Below are positions 35,073 to 44,458 of a stretch of DNA of 64,000 bases, piece after piece (within the stretch, counting starts at the first letter, position 1; each line of letters opens with the position of its first letter). A program made the translations under genes and the position numbers. Source of the DNA: Paraburkholderia mimosarum LMG 23256 = NBRC 106338 (lineage in GTDB: Bacteria; Pseudomonadota; Gammaproteobacteria; Burkholderiales; Burkholderiaceae); the NCBI RefSeq assembly GCF_000739815.1, contig NZ_BBJJ01000040.1, forward strand, positions 1 to 64,000, read 5' to 3'. Below the pieces are notes generated by a model. The model was given only the letters and a program-made list of their open reading frames with translations. It did no database searches and was not told where the DNA came from.

Positions 35073-36899
35073 TCAAGGGGCGCTCGCGGGCGCGCCCGAC
35101 GACGCTTGCGCGCCTTGCGCGGCCGCGGCTCGCGGATACATCTGCAGCAGCACGCGCAACACGCCATTGGTCCAGCCAAAGCCATCCTGCAGCGGATATT
35201 CGCCGCCACCCGCCGAAGAGGCCTGAGTCGCCGAGGCGCTCACGTCATACTTTTCGACGAGCTTGTGCGTGCGCTGATAGTAGGCGAGATTCGTCGCGAT
35301 CCAGCGCGTGGCGATTTCCTGCGCGAGATCCTGCTCGCCGTAGCGGCGCAGCCCCATGATCGCGAGATATTGCAGCGGCGCCCAGCCGTTCGGCTCGTCC
35401 CATTGCTGGCCCGTCGCGATCTGCGTCGTGGCGAGCCCGCCTGGACGCAGCAGCCCGTCGCGCGCCGCGGCGGCCACCTCGCGCGCCTCTTGCTTCGTCG
35501 CGACGCCGGCGTAAAGCGGGTAGACGGTCGCCGCCGTGAGCCGGTGCGTGAGCGTGTGGTGCGCGACGTCGTAATCGCTGTAGGCATGCAATTGCGGATC
35601 CCACAGCACGCGGTGGATGGCGTCGGCGCGTTGCTGCGCGCGCTTCGTCATCGATGCGGCCTCGCGCGCGTCGCCCTTCAGGCCGTAGGCCTTCGCGAGC
35701 GTGCGTTCGAGTATCGCCATCAGCGAATTGAGGTCCACCGGCGCGAGCGAGGTCACCTCGATGGTCGCGAGCGTGCGGCCGTCGGCGAGCCAGCGCGAGC
35801 TATAGTCCCAGCCGGTTTCCGCGCCCGCGCGCAGGTTGCGCCAGAGATCCGGGGCGTCGCGCTGCGGCGTGGCCCGCGCCGTGAGGAGGTCCTCGCGATA
35901 CGACTCGTCGCGCGGCCGGTTGCGCGCGTCCCAGTAGCGGTTGAGCAGCGTGCCGTCGGGCAGGCGCACGACGTGGCGCGTGGCCCGGCCGGGCGCGAGC
36001 GTTTGGGCGCCGGCCATCCAGTAGTCGTATTCCTTGCGCAACTGCGGCAGGTAACGCAGGTAGACGGCGTCGCCGTCCTTGTCGGCGATGAGGCTCACCA
36101 TCTGCGCAAAAAACGGCGGTTGCGAGCGGCTCAGGTAATACGTGCGATTGCCGTTGGGGATGTGTCCGTAGCGGTCGATCAGCGCGGCGAAATTGTTCAT
36201 TTCGTCGAGCGCGAGTGCGTGGCGGCCGCTTGCCTCGAGTCCCTGCATGATGAAGTACGAGTCCCAGTAGTAGACCTCGTTGAAGCGGCCGCCAGGCACG
36301 ACGTACGCATGGGGCAGCGGCAGCAGCGACGAAGCGTGGTTCGTCTGCGCATCGGGGCGGCGGCTCAGCACGTTCCAGAGCGTGTCGATATGGCCGACCG
36401 CGTCCTGCTTCGGATCGGAAACGTAGTGATCGTCGATGTGCACCGGGGCTGCGAAGTATTGGTTCACGAACCGCGTGAGCGCCGCCTTGCGCTCATCGGC
36501 GTCTCGCTCGCCCGCGTGCTGCTGTCGCCAGCGGTCGTAGGCCGCCGTGATCTGGGCGGGGTCCGTGTTGGGCACCATGTCGGCAAACGTCTTGCTGTCC
36601 GGAAAGACCCGCGCGAGCTGGACATCGTGATAGAGGCGGCCGTAGAGGTCGGCGGGCGTCGCGGGTTGGCTGTCGTTCGTGGCGGCGTGCTGCGCCGGTG
36701 AGCGGACCGGTTTCGCCGATGTCGATGAGCTTTGTAATTCCGGCCCGCTGTGCACGGGTGCGGACGCAGCCGGTGCATCGACGGCATGAGCGATTGGCGC
36801 GAGAGGCGCCGCGAGGCAGAACACTGCCGCGAAGGTGACGGCGAAGGAGGCGGGTTTCGTTGCGAATGCAGGTGGCTTGCAGCGGAACGGAAAAGGCAT
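35073..36899 (-). CDS. treA: periplasmic alpha,alpha-trehalase
   Basis: This 608-residue glycoside hydrolase family 37 enzyme splits trehalose to two glucose units. Both family signatures are present: PGGRFNEVYYWDSYF in the middle and QWDEPNGWAP near the C-terminus, along with GWDYSSRW. An export signal (hydrophobic AVTFAAVFCLAAPLAPIAHA) precedes the mature part. I chose the ATG at 36899, which gives a normal 38-residue signal peptide; an in-frame ATG at 36983 would make it unusually long. The Ala/Ser-rich tail after about residue 585 is extra to the fold. Confidence 0.93.
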   Translation of the reverse strand: MPFPFRCKPPAFATKPASFAVTFAAVFCLAAPLAPIAHAVDAPAASAPVHSGPELQSSSTSAKPVRSPAQHAATNDSQPATPADLYGRLYHDVQLARVFPDSKTFADMVPNTDPAQITAAYDRWRQQHAGERDADERKAALTRFVNQYFAAPVHIDDHYVSDPKQDAVGHIDTLWNVLSRRPDAQTNHASSLLPLPHAYVVPGGRFNEVYYWDSYFIMQGLEASGRHALALDEMNNFAALIDRYGHIPNGNRTYYLSRSQPPFFAQMVSLIADKDGDAVYLRYLPQLRKEYDYWMAGAQTLAPGRATRHVVRLPDGTLLNRYWDARNRPRDESYREDLLTARATPQRDAPDLWRNLRAGAETGWDYSSRWLADGRTLATIEVTSLAPVDLNSLMAILERTLAKAYGLKGDAREAASMTKRAQQRADAIHRVLWDPQLHAYSDYDVAHHTLTHRLTAATVYPLYAGVATKQEAREVAAAARDGLLRPGGLATTQIATGQQWDEPNGWAPLQYLAIMGLRRYGEQDLAQEIATRWIATNLAYYQRTHKLVEKYDVSASATQASSAGGGEYPLQDGFGWTNGVLRVLLQMYPRAAAAQGAQASSGAPASAP

Positions 36900-37119
36900 G
36901 GGCTGGAGGGTCGTGGTGGGCGAGGCGCGCGCTTGCGGCGGATGATCGAGCGAGGCAAAGCGTGCCGATGGAGCAATTGCCATTCCGCGCGGTCTGGCGG
37001 TTTTTGATGGGCTATTCGAAATCGGGATAGTTCTTATTCGTCATATTGCGTTGCGCGATAACGGTGTCAGCGGTGAAACTTGCGAAAAATCAATTCAACG
37101 CCGCATCAGGAGACATGAC

Positions 37120-38292
37120 ATGCGCACCCAGGTTGGCATCATCGGCGCGGGGCCCGCGGGCCTGCTGCTTTCCCATCTTTTGCATCTGCGCGGGATCGAC
37201 TCAGTCGTGCTCGAACTGCGTGGCCGCGAGCAGATCGAATCGACCATTCGCGCCGGCGTGCTGGAGCAAGGCACGATGGACCTGCTGACCGAAGCCGGTG
37301 TTGGCGAGCGCATGAAGGCCGAAGGCGCACTGCATCACGGCTTCGAGCTCGCGTTCGAAGGCAAGCGCCGCCGCATCGATCTCACTGGTCTCACGGGCAA
37401 ATCCATCACCGTCTACGCGCAGCACGAAGTGCTCAAGGATCTGGTGGCCGCGCGCGCGGCGGCGGACGGCAAGCTCTTCTTCAACGTCTCGAACACGTCG
37501 ATTCACGGCATCGAAAGCGATACCCCCTCGATCCGCTTCACGCACGAAGGCGAAGCGCACGAACTGCACTGCGATTACGTGATTGGCTGCGATGGCTTTC
37601 ACGGCGTCTCGCGCGCGGCCATTCCGGCGTCGCTGCGCCAGGACTACGAACGCGTGTTCCCGTTCGGCTGGTTCGGCATTCTCGTGGAGGCGCCGCCCAC
37701 CTCGGACGAACTGATCTACGCGCGCCACGAACGCGGCTTCGCGCTGATCAGCACGCGCTCGCCGAACGTGCAGCGCATGTACTTCCAGTGCGATCCGAAG
37801 GACAACGTCGAGAACTGGTCCGACGATCGCATCTGGGCCGAATTGCATGCGCGTGTCGATTCGCTGGAGGGGCACCAGGTGGTGGAAGGCAAGATCTTCC
37901 AGAAGAACATCGTCGGCATGCGCAGCTTCGTTTGCACGACGATGCAGCATGGCCGTCTCTTTCTCGCGGGCGATGCTGCGCACATCGTGCCGCCCACCGG
38001 CGCGAAGGGCCTGAATCTGGCGGTGTCGGACGTGCGCGTGCTGACCGCCGCGCTCGTCGCTTTCTACAAGGAGAGCCGCACCGATCTGCTCGACGCCTAT
38101 AGCGAAACGGCGCTGCGCCGCATCTGGCGCGCCGAGCATTTCTCGTACTGGATGACGCGCATGATGCACCGTCTCGACGATGCCTCGCCGTTCGAACAGC
38201 GTCTGCAGGTCGCCGAACTCGAGCACGTCACGACGTCGCGCGCCGCCGCGACGGCGATGGCCGAGAACTACGTGGGCGCGGTGGCGGTGTGA
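37120..38292 (+). CDS. pobA: 4-hydroxybenzoate 3-monooxygenase
   Basis: This is a 390-residue FAD-dependent hydroxylase that uses NADPH and oxygen to convert 4-hydroxybenzoate to protocatechuate. It has the FAD-binding GIIGAGPAGLLLSHLL at the N-terminus, the DG motif VIGCDGFHG near residue 160, and the second FAD motif LFLAGDAAHIVPPTGAKGLNLA near residue 285. Length and motifs match PobA. The ATG at 37120 has AGGAGA upstream. No AraC- or IclR-type pobR gene is adjacent in this window. Confidence 0.96.
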   Translation: MRTQVGIIGAGPAGLLLSHLLHLRGIDSVVLELRGREQIESTIRAGVLEQGTMDLLTEAGVGERMKAEGALHHGFELAFEGKRRRIDLTGLTGKSITVYAQHEVLKDLVAARAAADGKLFFNVSNTSIHGIESDTPSIRFTHEGEAHELHCDYVIGCDGFHGVSRAAIPASLRQDYERVFPFGWFGILVEAPPTSDELIYARHERGFALISTRSPNVQRMYFQCDPKDNVENWSDDRIWAELHARVDSLEGHQVVEGKIFQKNIVGMRSFVCTTMQHGRLFLAGDAAHIVPPTGAKGLNLAVSDVRVLTAALVAFYKESRTDLLDAYSETALRRIWRAEHFSYWMTRMMHRLDDASPFEQRLQVAELEHVTTSRAAATAMAENYVGAVAV

Positions 38293-38816
38293 TGTCCGCG
38301 GTCTGAGCCGGGATTGCAGTCAACGCAATGGCCGCGCGAGTGTTGCACTCGCGCGGCCGCTGCGCGTTGAGGTTGCCTGCGAGGACGCCCGGCCCTCCCT
38401 TCGAATCGCCGTGAGCGGTGCAACGCGCAGTTCGTTCGCGAGCCGATGGAGACGCCCGGCAGGCGTCTTTGCCGATCCGTCACGGGGCCGAGTTCGCGCA
38501 GCGCGGCCGCGCCGCCTTGCTTGCCGCCCGCGATCACGTCGGCCGCGGGCGGCTACATCTTCGGCACGATGAAACGCAGCGTCACCGACACCACGATTGC
38601 CCACGGTGAGCAGATGTGCGCGGCGGCGGTCCGTATGCCGACGTGTCGCGGGAGACGCTCAGCGCTGCAACGCGCGGACAGCGGTTGCACGAAGGCGGGG
38701 AAGCGGCGGAGGTCGAATGCGTTTCAACCGGCGCTGCGGCCGGTCAAAACGCGACGCGGGAGACCGCGATGGTACGAAAACCCGAAAACCCGTGAAAAAC
38801 CGGGGATGACGCTCGA
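38293..38816. other. intergenic, one strong hairpin, no gene seen
   Basis: I find no convincing gene here; open frames are Arg-rich shadows. The only clear structure is a perfect 13-base inverted repeat, GGCCGCGCGAGTG (38330-38342) and CACTCGCGCGGCC (38346-38358), with a 3-base loop. It lies 38 bases after the pobA stop. It lacks a U-tract, so it is at best an atypical terminator or a transcript-stabilising hairpin. Confidence 0.55.
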
Positions 38817-39149
38817 TTATTGGCTGGCGCCAGCGGCGGCGTTGGCTTTCTTCTGGGCGTCCTGCAGATTCTGCGGATAGTTCGGGTCGTTCTGCGACGG
38901 CTTGTAGCCCGCATCTTCCAGCTTCTTCAACTCGGCGTTGTTCTTCGCGCGAGCGGCCTTGCGTTCGGCCTTGTGCTGCGCTTTGGCTTGCGCCTTGGCC
39001 TGTTGCTTCTGTTCCTTGGTGAGCGGTTGCGAAGCCGCTGCGGCGGCCGGTGCGCTGGCCTCCGTCTGTGCGAATGCTGGCGCGGCGACGCCGATCAGGT
39101 ATGCGGCAGTGGCCGCGGCGAGAGTCAGCTTGCTGGTGATGGAGCGCAT
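38817..39149 (-). CDS. small exported DUF4148-like protein
   Basis: This is a 110-residue protein with a clear signal peptide (MRSITSKLTLAAATAAYLIGVAAPAFA). A Lys/Ala/Gln-rich helical stretch follows (KEQKQQAKAQAKAQHKAERK), then a C-terminal ELKKLEDAGYKPSQNDPNYPQ segment that resembles the DUF4148 family common in Burkholderia. The function is unknown; it is probably periplasmic. I chose the ATG at 39149 because the signal peptide begins there. Confidence 0.75.
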   Translation of the reverse strand: MRSITSKLTLAAATAAYLIGVAAPAFAQTEASAPAAAAASQPLTKEQKQQAKAQAKAQHKAERKAARAKNNAELKKLEDAGYKPSQNDPNYPQNLQDAQKKANAAAGASQ

Positions 39150-39325
39150 CGATTTCCCTAATGATTGGTTTGAACGGCTTGCCCAGGGCTGGGCGGATGG
39201 GCGCCGGTGCGACTGCGAGCTTGCATCGGTACGCCCGTCGACCAATGTAAACGATCCGCGCCGGGGACGGTAGCAAGCGCTGACCCTGGCTAGACGGCGA
39301 TCGTGGCAACGCCGGGCGCCCGGGC

Positions 39326-40003
39326 TCAGAGCCTCGCGGCGGCCGCCGCGACGATGCGTGCACGTTCGGCCAGCGACGCAGCTGATTGCGCGCGCAACCG
39401 TTCCACGACTGCGGGCGGCGCGCTAGCCGGATCGCCCGCATCGAACGGCGGGGCGGGCGCGTATTCGAGCTGGAGCTGAAGCGCCTGGGCGGCTTCGTCG
39501 CCGATCAGTTCGGCCGCGAGCGTCAATGCGAAATCGATGCCCGCCGTAATGCCGCCGCCGGTGAGCACGTTGCCGTCGCGCACCACACGCGCTTTCACGG
39601 CGATCGCGCCGAGCGGCTCGAGCAACTCGTGGAAGGCCCAGTGCGTGGTCGCCCGCTTGCCGCGCAGCAGGCCCGCCGCGCCGAGCACGAGCGAGCCCGT
39701 GCAGACCGAGGTGACATAGCGCGCCGTGCTCGCCTGGCGGCGCAGGAACGCGAGCGTGTCGTCATCGGGGATGAGCTGGGAGACGCCGCTGCCTCCCGGC
39801 ACGCAGATCACGTCGAGCGGCGGGCAGTCGCCGAAGGTCGTGTCGGGCTTGAGCACGAGGCCGGTGCTCGAGCGGACCGGATCGAGCGTCTTCCAGACGA
39901 GCCGGGCCTGGGTGTCCGGCATCGAGGCAAGCACGTCATACGGACCGGTGAGGTCGAGCTGTTGCACGTTGGGAAAGACGAGAAAGCCGATTTGCAGCGC
40001 CAT
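39326..40003 (-). CDS. DJ-1/PfpI family protein (isonitrile hydratase-like)
   Basis: This is a 225-residue class I amidotransferase-like protein. The nucleophile elbow is SVCTGSLVLGAAG, with the reactive Cys near residue 104. PGGSGVSQLIPDD and ATTHWAFHELL carry the other conserved positions. The arrangement matches isonitrile hydratases and the sensor halves of AraC-like regulators, but no DNA-binding domain is present. It could be a hydratase or a chaperone/deglycase relative. I chose the ATG at 40003, upstream of which coding character stops. Confidence 0.85.
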   Translation of the reverse strand: MALQIGFLVFPNVQQLDLTGPYDVLASMPDTQARLVWKTLDPVRSSTGLVLKPDTTFGDCPPLDVICVPGGSGVSQLIPDDDTLAFLRRQASTARYVTSVCTGSLVLGAAGLLRGKRATTHWAFHELLEPLGAIAVKARVVRDGNVLTGGGITAGIDFALTLAAELIGDEAAQALQLQLEYAPAPPFDAGDPASAPPAVVERLRAQSAASLAERARIVAAAAARL

Positions 40004-40199
40004 GAGGATCCCCGGGTCAAGGTGTGAGCATCGAGAAAACCGGCGGCGTGCCGGTTTGTCGATCACCAATGTAGCCTTGCGCGCATGCGCGACCCTGCCA
40101 AAAGCCGCGCAAAAACTGTCGCCCGAAAGATGTGCAAGCGGCCAGGAAGCCACACTCGGAAAGTGTCCAGCGAGATGCGCGGCGCCGCGGGTTTGAAAC

Positions 40200-40637
40200 T
40201 CAGGCGGGCAACTTGCGGAACGTCACCGCAATGCGGTTCCAGCCATTGATCGCGATGATCAGCAGCGTGAGGTCGGCGATCTCCTGATCGGTGAAATGCG
40301 GCTTCACGCGTTCCCATACCTCGTCGGGCACGTGGGTTTGCGCGAGCAGCGTGACCGATTCGGTCCATTCGAGCGCGGCGCGCTCGCGCTCGGTGAAGAA
40401 CGGGGTTTCCCGCCACACCGAAACGGTGGCGAGCCGGCGATCGGTCTCGCCTCCCTTGCGGGCATCCGCGGCATGCATGTCCACGCAGTATGCACAGCCG
40501 TTGATCTGCGACGCGCGCAGCCGCACCAGCTCCGCCAGCGGCTTTTCGATCGAGCCTTTGCTCGCGCGCTCTTCGAGCGCGATCATCGCCTTCGTGCCTT
40601 CCGGGCTGGCCTTGAAGAAATCCAGACGTGCCTGCAT
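40200..40637 (-). CDS. carboxymuconolactone decarboxylase/AhpD-like protein
   Basis: This is a 145-residue protein of the CMD/AhpD fold. It has the CxxC redox pair in NGCAYCVDMHAADA with the conserved His, placed after the helix LAELVRLRASQI. These proteins act as alkylhydroperoxidase components or lactone decarboxylases; the CxxC favours a peroxidase-like role. It is divergent from the MocR-type regulator at 40812, which therefore may regulate it (inference). Confidence 0.88.
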   Translation of the reverse strand: MQARLDFFKASPEGTKAMIALEERASKGSIEKPLAELVRLRASQINGCAYCVDMHAADARKGGETDRRLATVSVWRETPFFTERERAALEWTESVTLLAQTHVPDEVWERVKPHFTDQEIADLTLLIIAINGWNRIAVTFRKLPA

Positions 40638-40811
40638 GACCGTTCACCTCTCCAGTTGAATTGAGTTGCGCCGACGCAATGGATCGAAACCTGCGCATTG
40701 CATCGACCACGGCTGCACTTTAGGCGTGACGCTGGCGCGTTCATATAGCCATTCTGGCAATATTTCGGGTGACCACTTTCCTTCCCGCAGTCCGCTACCT
40801 GCCGCGTCATC

Positions 40812-42314
40812 ATGGAACTCCACGTCACCGTGTCAGGCCGTCGCGATCTAGCCGGCCAGATCTACCGCCAACTGCGCGACAGTATCGTCGATGGCCGGCT
40901 TGCGGGCGGCACGCGCCTGCCGTCCACGCGGGATCTCGCGTTGCAACTCGGCGTTTCGCGCAAGACGACGCTCGACGTTTTCGAACGGTTGCTCGCAGAA
41001 GGCTATCTCAACTCGCGGCGCGGCTCCGGCACTTTCGTGGCCGATACGCTCGAACGCCTGCCCGCGCGCGAGCGCGGTCATCCCAATGGGCAGATCCGCG
41101 CGGCCACCGCGGCTTCCATTGCCGCCCGCACAGCGGCGCCCGGCAAGCGGGCGCCGCGCGCCGTGCAGGCCACCCCCTGGTGGCATGCACAGGCGCGCAT
41201 CGACGCGCTGCCGCGCCGCGATGCGCGGCTCGCTTGCGACTTCGCGGGAGGCATCACCGACAAATCGCGCTTTCCCTTCGACATCTGGCGGCGCTGTATC
41301 AACGACGCGTTGCGCGTGCAGGCGCGCGGCCTCGGGATGTATCGCGAGCCGGCGGGCGAGGAGAAACTGCGCCTCGCGGTGTCGCGCTATCTTGCGTTCA
41401 ATCGCGCGGTGCAGAGCAACTGGCAGGACGTGATCGTCACGCAGGGCGCGCAGCAGGCGCTCGACCTGCTCGCGCGCGTGATGCTCGCACCGGGCGACGT
41501 GGTCGCCGTCGAAGACCCGGGCTATCCTCCCGCGCGCGACATCTTCGCCGCGCTCGGCGCGAAGGTCGTGCCGGTGCCCGTGGATGGCGAGGGTCTCGTC
41601 GTCGAGCGGTTGCCGAGGGCCGCGCGGCTCGTCTACGTGACGCCTTCGCATCAGTTTCCGCTCGGCATGCCGATGAGTCTCGAGCGGCGCGTCGCGCTGC
41701 TCGAATGGGCGCAGGCGCGCGGCGCGCTCGTGATCGAAGACGACTACGACTGCGAATACCGCTTCGAGGGGCGCTCGCTGGAGCCGCTCAAGAGCCTCGA
41801 CAACGCCGGTCTCGTGGCCTACGTCGGCACGTTTTCGAAGACGATGTTCCCCGAGCTGCGCGTGGGCTACATGGTGCCGCCCGCAGCGCTTGCCGGCCCG
41901 CTCGCACGCGCGCGGCAGATCGGCGACGCCTACGGCTGCGTGCTCACGCAGACGGCGCTCGCCGACTTCATGCTCGACGGCCATTTCGCGCGCCATTTGC
42001 GGCGCATGCATCAGACGTATGCCCAGCGCCGCGACGTTTTGCTCGCGCACCTGCGTGGCCCGCTAGCGCCGTGGCTCGAAGCGGTCACGCCGAACACGGC
42101 CGGGCTGCACCTGGCGGCGCGTCTCGTCGCGCCGCTCGACGCCGCGACGGTCGTGCAGGCCGCGCGCGGCGCATCGGTCGGACTGCATCCGCTCGCTCCG
42201 TTTCATCTAGAAGCGCCTGTACAAAGTGGTTTTCTGTTCGGTTACGGCGGCGTCGACGCCGAGCGTATCGATGCTGCGCTGACATCGCTCGCCGCGCTGC
42301 TGCGTTCGCTTTGA
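40812..42314 (+). CDS. MocR-type (GntR/aminotransferase) regulator
   Basis: This is a 500-residue chimeric regulator. The N-terminal GntR winged helix fills about 10-75 (GQIYRQLRDSIVDGRLAGGTRLPSTRDLALQLGVSRKT). The C-terminal part is a fold-type I aminotransferase-like domain at about 120-500 with TQGAQQALDLLARV, VEDPGYPPARDIF and the PLP-Lys region GTFSKTMFPELRVGY. MocR/PdxR-family regulators bind pyridoxal phosphate and often control a divergent gene; here that is the AhpD-like gene 174 bases away. Confidence 0.92.
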   Translation: MELHVTVSGRRDLAGQIYRQLRDSIVDGRLAGGTRLPSTRDLALQLGVSRKTTLDVFERLLAEGYLNSRRGSGTFVADTLERLPARERGHPNGQIRAATAASIAARTAAPGKRAPRAVQATPWWHAQARIDALPRRDARLACDFAGGITDKSRFPFDIWRRCINDALRVQARGLGMYREPAGEEKLRLAVSRYLAFNRAVQSNWQDVIVTQGAQQALDLLARVMLAPGDVVAVEDPGYPPARDIFAALGAKVVPVPVDGEGLVVERLPRAARLVYVTPSHQFPLGMPMSLERRVALLEWAQARGALVIEDDYDCEYRFEGRSLEPLKSLDNAGLVAYVGTFSKTMFPELRVGYMVPPAALAGPLARARQIGDAYGCVLTQTALADFMLDGHFARHLRRMHQTYAQRRDVLLAHLRGPLAPWLEAVTPNTAGLHLAARLVAPLDAATVVQAARGASVGLHPLAPFHLEAPVQSGFLFGYGGVDAERIDAALTSLAALLRSL

Positions 42315-42637
42315 CTGCATCGTGTCGGCGCGCTGCCGCCGGCATGGCAGTCGGAATCGTGCAAAAACACCCTGCGCAAAGCACTTTTCTGACGACGAGC
42401 TTGCGCGCGGCGCGGGCGAAAGGGAGGCATTCGAGGCGCTTGCGCGTGTCGCACGTGCACGTTTACCCCTGTAAACAGGCGTCGAAATGTGATCGGGAGT
42501 CTGCGCCGCGCAACAAAATCGTAACGACAACGCAAAAGCTTCACGCAAAACGCTTGCGCGTATGTAGAATCCGCCGTTGAAGCACGTGCATTCCGCAGTG
42601 CTTCTTCGATTCACTGACCAACACTGGTAGGAGAAAC
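42315..42637. other. intergenic, promoter region of HU-like gene
   Basis: I find no gene here. The 3' part becomes AT-richer and holds a candidate -10 box TAGAAT at 42565-42570, about 68 bases before the HU-like start, with no convincing -35 box. GGTAGGAGAAAC just before the ATG is a good ribosome-binding site. Confidence 0.4.
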
Positions 42638-43087
42638 ATGCCGACTTCCGCAAAGAAAGTGGCCGCAAAAAAGGCAGCAGCCCCGGCCAAGAAGGTTGCC
42701 GCAAAGAAAGCGCCCGCCACCAAGACGGCCGCAGCTAAGAAGGTCGCCGTGAAGGCGTCCGGCGCACCGACGCCGATCAAGGACACCTTCACGAAGGCCT
42801 CGCTGGCTACCCACGTCGCTGAGCGTGCAGGCGTCGAGCCGAAGGCAGCCAAGGCTGTGCTCGCCGCGCTGGAAGACACGATCCTCGGTTCGGTCCACAA
42901 GAAGGGCGCCGGCGAGTTCACGCTGTCGGGCCTTCTGAAGATCGTCGTGCAGGCCGTGCCGGCGAAGAAGAAGCGCTTCGGCAAGGATCCGTTCACGGGT
43001 GAAGAGCGCTGGTTCCCGGCCAAGCCCGCATCGGTCCGCATCAAGGCGCGCGCCCTGAAGAAGCTGAAGGACGCAGCAGCAGCCTGA
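42638..43087 (+). CDS. HU-like DNA-binding protein with H1-like Lys/Ala tail
   Basis: This is a 149-residue nucleoid-associated protein. The first 40 residues are repeats of the KKVAAKKA/PAKK type, as in bacterial histone H1-like proteins. Residues from about 50 to 145 match an HU/IHF fold, with the DNA-contact arm FGKDPFTGEERWFPAKPASVRIKARALKKLK close to the HU RNPxTGE region. It should bind DNA with little sequence specificity and compact the nucleoid. A strong terminator follows 55 bases after the stop, so it is monocistronic. This H1-HU combination is typical of Burkholderia and relatives. Confidence 0.9.
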   Translation: MPTSAKKVAAKKAAAPAKKVAAKKAPATKTAAAKKVAVKASGAPTPIKDTFTKASLATHVAERAGVEPKAAKAVLAALEDTILGSVHKKGAGEFTLSGLLKIVVQAVPAKKKRFGKDPFTGEERWFPAKPASVRIKARALKKLKDAAAA

Positions 43088-43141
43088 TCGCGCTGAGTGC
43101 GCTGGAGCCGCGACCTTCGGTAGCGGCTACCGTCAGTACCC

Positions 43142-43178
43142 AAAAATCCCCGTCGGCGACGAGCCCGCGGGGATTTTT
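43142..43178 (+). terminator. rho-independent terminator of the HU-like gene
   Basis: An 11-base stem AAAAATCCCCG (43142-43152) / CGGGGATTTTT (43168-43178) has a 15-base loop and ends in five T. It is also functional-looking on the minus strand. Confidence 0.9.
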
Positions 43179-43223
43179 CGTTTGGTGCGTGCAACGGGTG
43201 CCGAAGTGTGCTGCTATGCTCTT

Positions 43224-43249
43224 ATCTTATATAGCGATATCGATAAGAT
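43224..43249. promoter_or_regulatory. inverted repeat, possible LysR-type operator
   Basis: ATCTTAT (43224-43230) and ATAAGAT (43243-43249) form an inverted repeat around an AT-rich core that also contains the palindrome TATCGATA (43238-43245). It lies 79 bases upstream of the LysR-type gene. This fits an autoregulatory operator, but the assignment is by position only. Confidence 0.45.
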
Positions 43250-43328
43250 GACGCTGATATGCAGCACGTAAGTCGCCGGAAATCGCTTATTGGCGGTGTC
43301 ACCTTCCATAGACCCATAACATAACGAT

Positions 43329-44228
43329 ATGTCCGCAGCCGACCTCAGTTTGCGCCAGGTTGAAGCCTTTCGCGCGTTGATGCAGTGGCGCACGGTCACG
43401 CGCGCGGCGCAGTCGCTGGGCATTTCGCAGCCCGCGGTGAGCCGCTTGCTCGCCGATTTCGAAGCGAAGATGGAACTCGCGCTCTTCGAGCGGCGCCAGG
43501 GCCGTTTGCTGCCGACGGTCGAAGCGCATGCGCTGCACGACGAAGTCGAGCGCGCGTTCTTTGGCTTCGCGCGCGTGGCCCAGGCCGCGGCGCAGATTCG
43601 CGCGCAACGGCGCGGCGTCGTGCGCGTTGCCGCTTCAGCGGATCTATGCGCGGACTTCCTTCCGGGCGTTGCTTCTGCGTTCGCTAACGAGCACGAAGGT
43701 GTCGAGCTGGAACTGCTGACGGGAGATGCGGCGCAAATCGCCGAGCGGGTGGCCGCGCAACGCTGCGATCTCGGCTTCGTCGCGCAGGCTGTCGCGCATC
43801 CCGGCGTGCGCCTGGAGTGTCTCGGGGAATGGCCGCTGCGCTGCATCATGCCGCGTGGACACCGGCTCGCTCGCAAGCGCGTGATTCATGCCGAAGACTG
43901 CGCGGGCGAACGTTTCATTTCGTTTGCCGCTGCGAGCGAGTTGCGAATGGGCATCGACCGGCTGTTCGCCGAAAGCGGAGTGACACGCGAGCTTGGCGTC
44001 GAAGCGGCGCTGGCGCAATCGATCGTGGCGATGGTGGAAGCGGGAACGGGCGTGGCGCTGGTGGACGCGCTGACGGCCCAGCACGCGAGTGCACGCGTGA
44101 GCGTGAAGCGCTTCGCACCCGCGCTGCCGGCCGCACTCCATGTCGTGCGCGGTGCGCAGCGGACGGCGACGGCGCTGGGCGATGCGTTCGTGCGGCATGC
44201 GGTTGCTGCGCTGGCGCGCGTGCGTTGA
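43329..44228 (+). CDS. LysR-family transcriptional regulator
   Basis: This is a 299-residue LysR-type regulator. The helix-turn-helix is at about 8-65 (LRQVEAFRALMQWRTVTRAAQSLGISQPAVSRLLADFE). A periplasmic-binding-protein-like effector domain follows at about 95-295. The effector and targets are not evident, since no divergently transcribed metabolic gene is adjacent. The HU-like gene upstream is on the same strand but is cut off by a terminator. Confidence 0.92.
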   Translation: MSAADLSLRQVEAFRALMQWRTVTRAAQSLGISQPAVSRLLADFEAKMELALFERRQGRLLPTVEAHALHDEVERAFFGFARVAQAAAQIRAQRRGVVRVAASADLCADFLPGVASAFANEHEGVELELLTGDAAQIAERVAAQRCDLGFVAQAVAHPGVRLECLGEWPLRCIMPRGHRLARKRVIHAEDCAGERFISFAAASELRMGIDRLFAESGVTRELGVEAALAQSIVAMVEAGTGVALVDALTAQHASARVSVKRFAPALPAALHVVRGAQRTATALGDAFVRHAVAALARVR

Positions 44229-44320
44229 ATCGTCCGCTCGATTGTGCGCCTGTACGAGGCGCGGGCGAAGCGAGAGGCATTGCGGGCCCCTACGCGTAAG
44301 TCTTCTAAATTCCAGCGCCC

Positions 44321-44358
44321 ATAAAAAAACCAGCCAGGGCTTGCGCCCGAGGCTGGTT
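44321..44358 (-). terminator. rho-independent terminator of the porin gene
   Basis: On the minus strand the stem AACCAGCC / GGCTGGTT (44351-44358 and 44328-44335) is followed by a run of T (complement of the A tract at 44323-44329). It lies about 100 bases after the porin stop. Confidence 0.85.
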
Positions 44359-44458
44359 GTGCAGCGTATGGTTTTTAGCTGCGTGGTCTCGCTCGCTTCG
44401 CCGGAACGGCTTGTCAGCCAGTTCCGGCGCCGGGCCGAAGCCCGGAGTAAAGCGTTGC

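Noticed and set aside
40769..42580. 603-codon open frame overlapping the MocR-type regulator
   Set aside because: It is an Arg-rich shadow. The regulator frame at 40812 has GntR and aminotransferase motifs.
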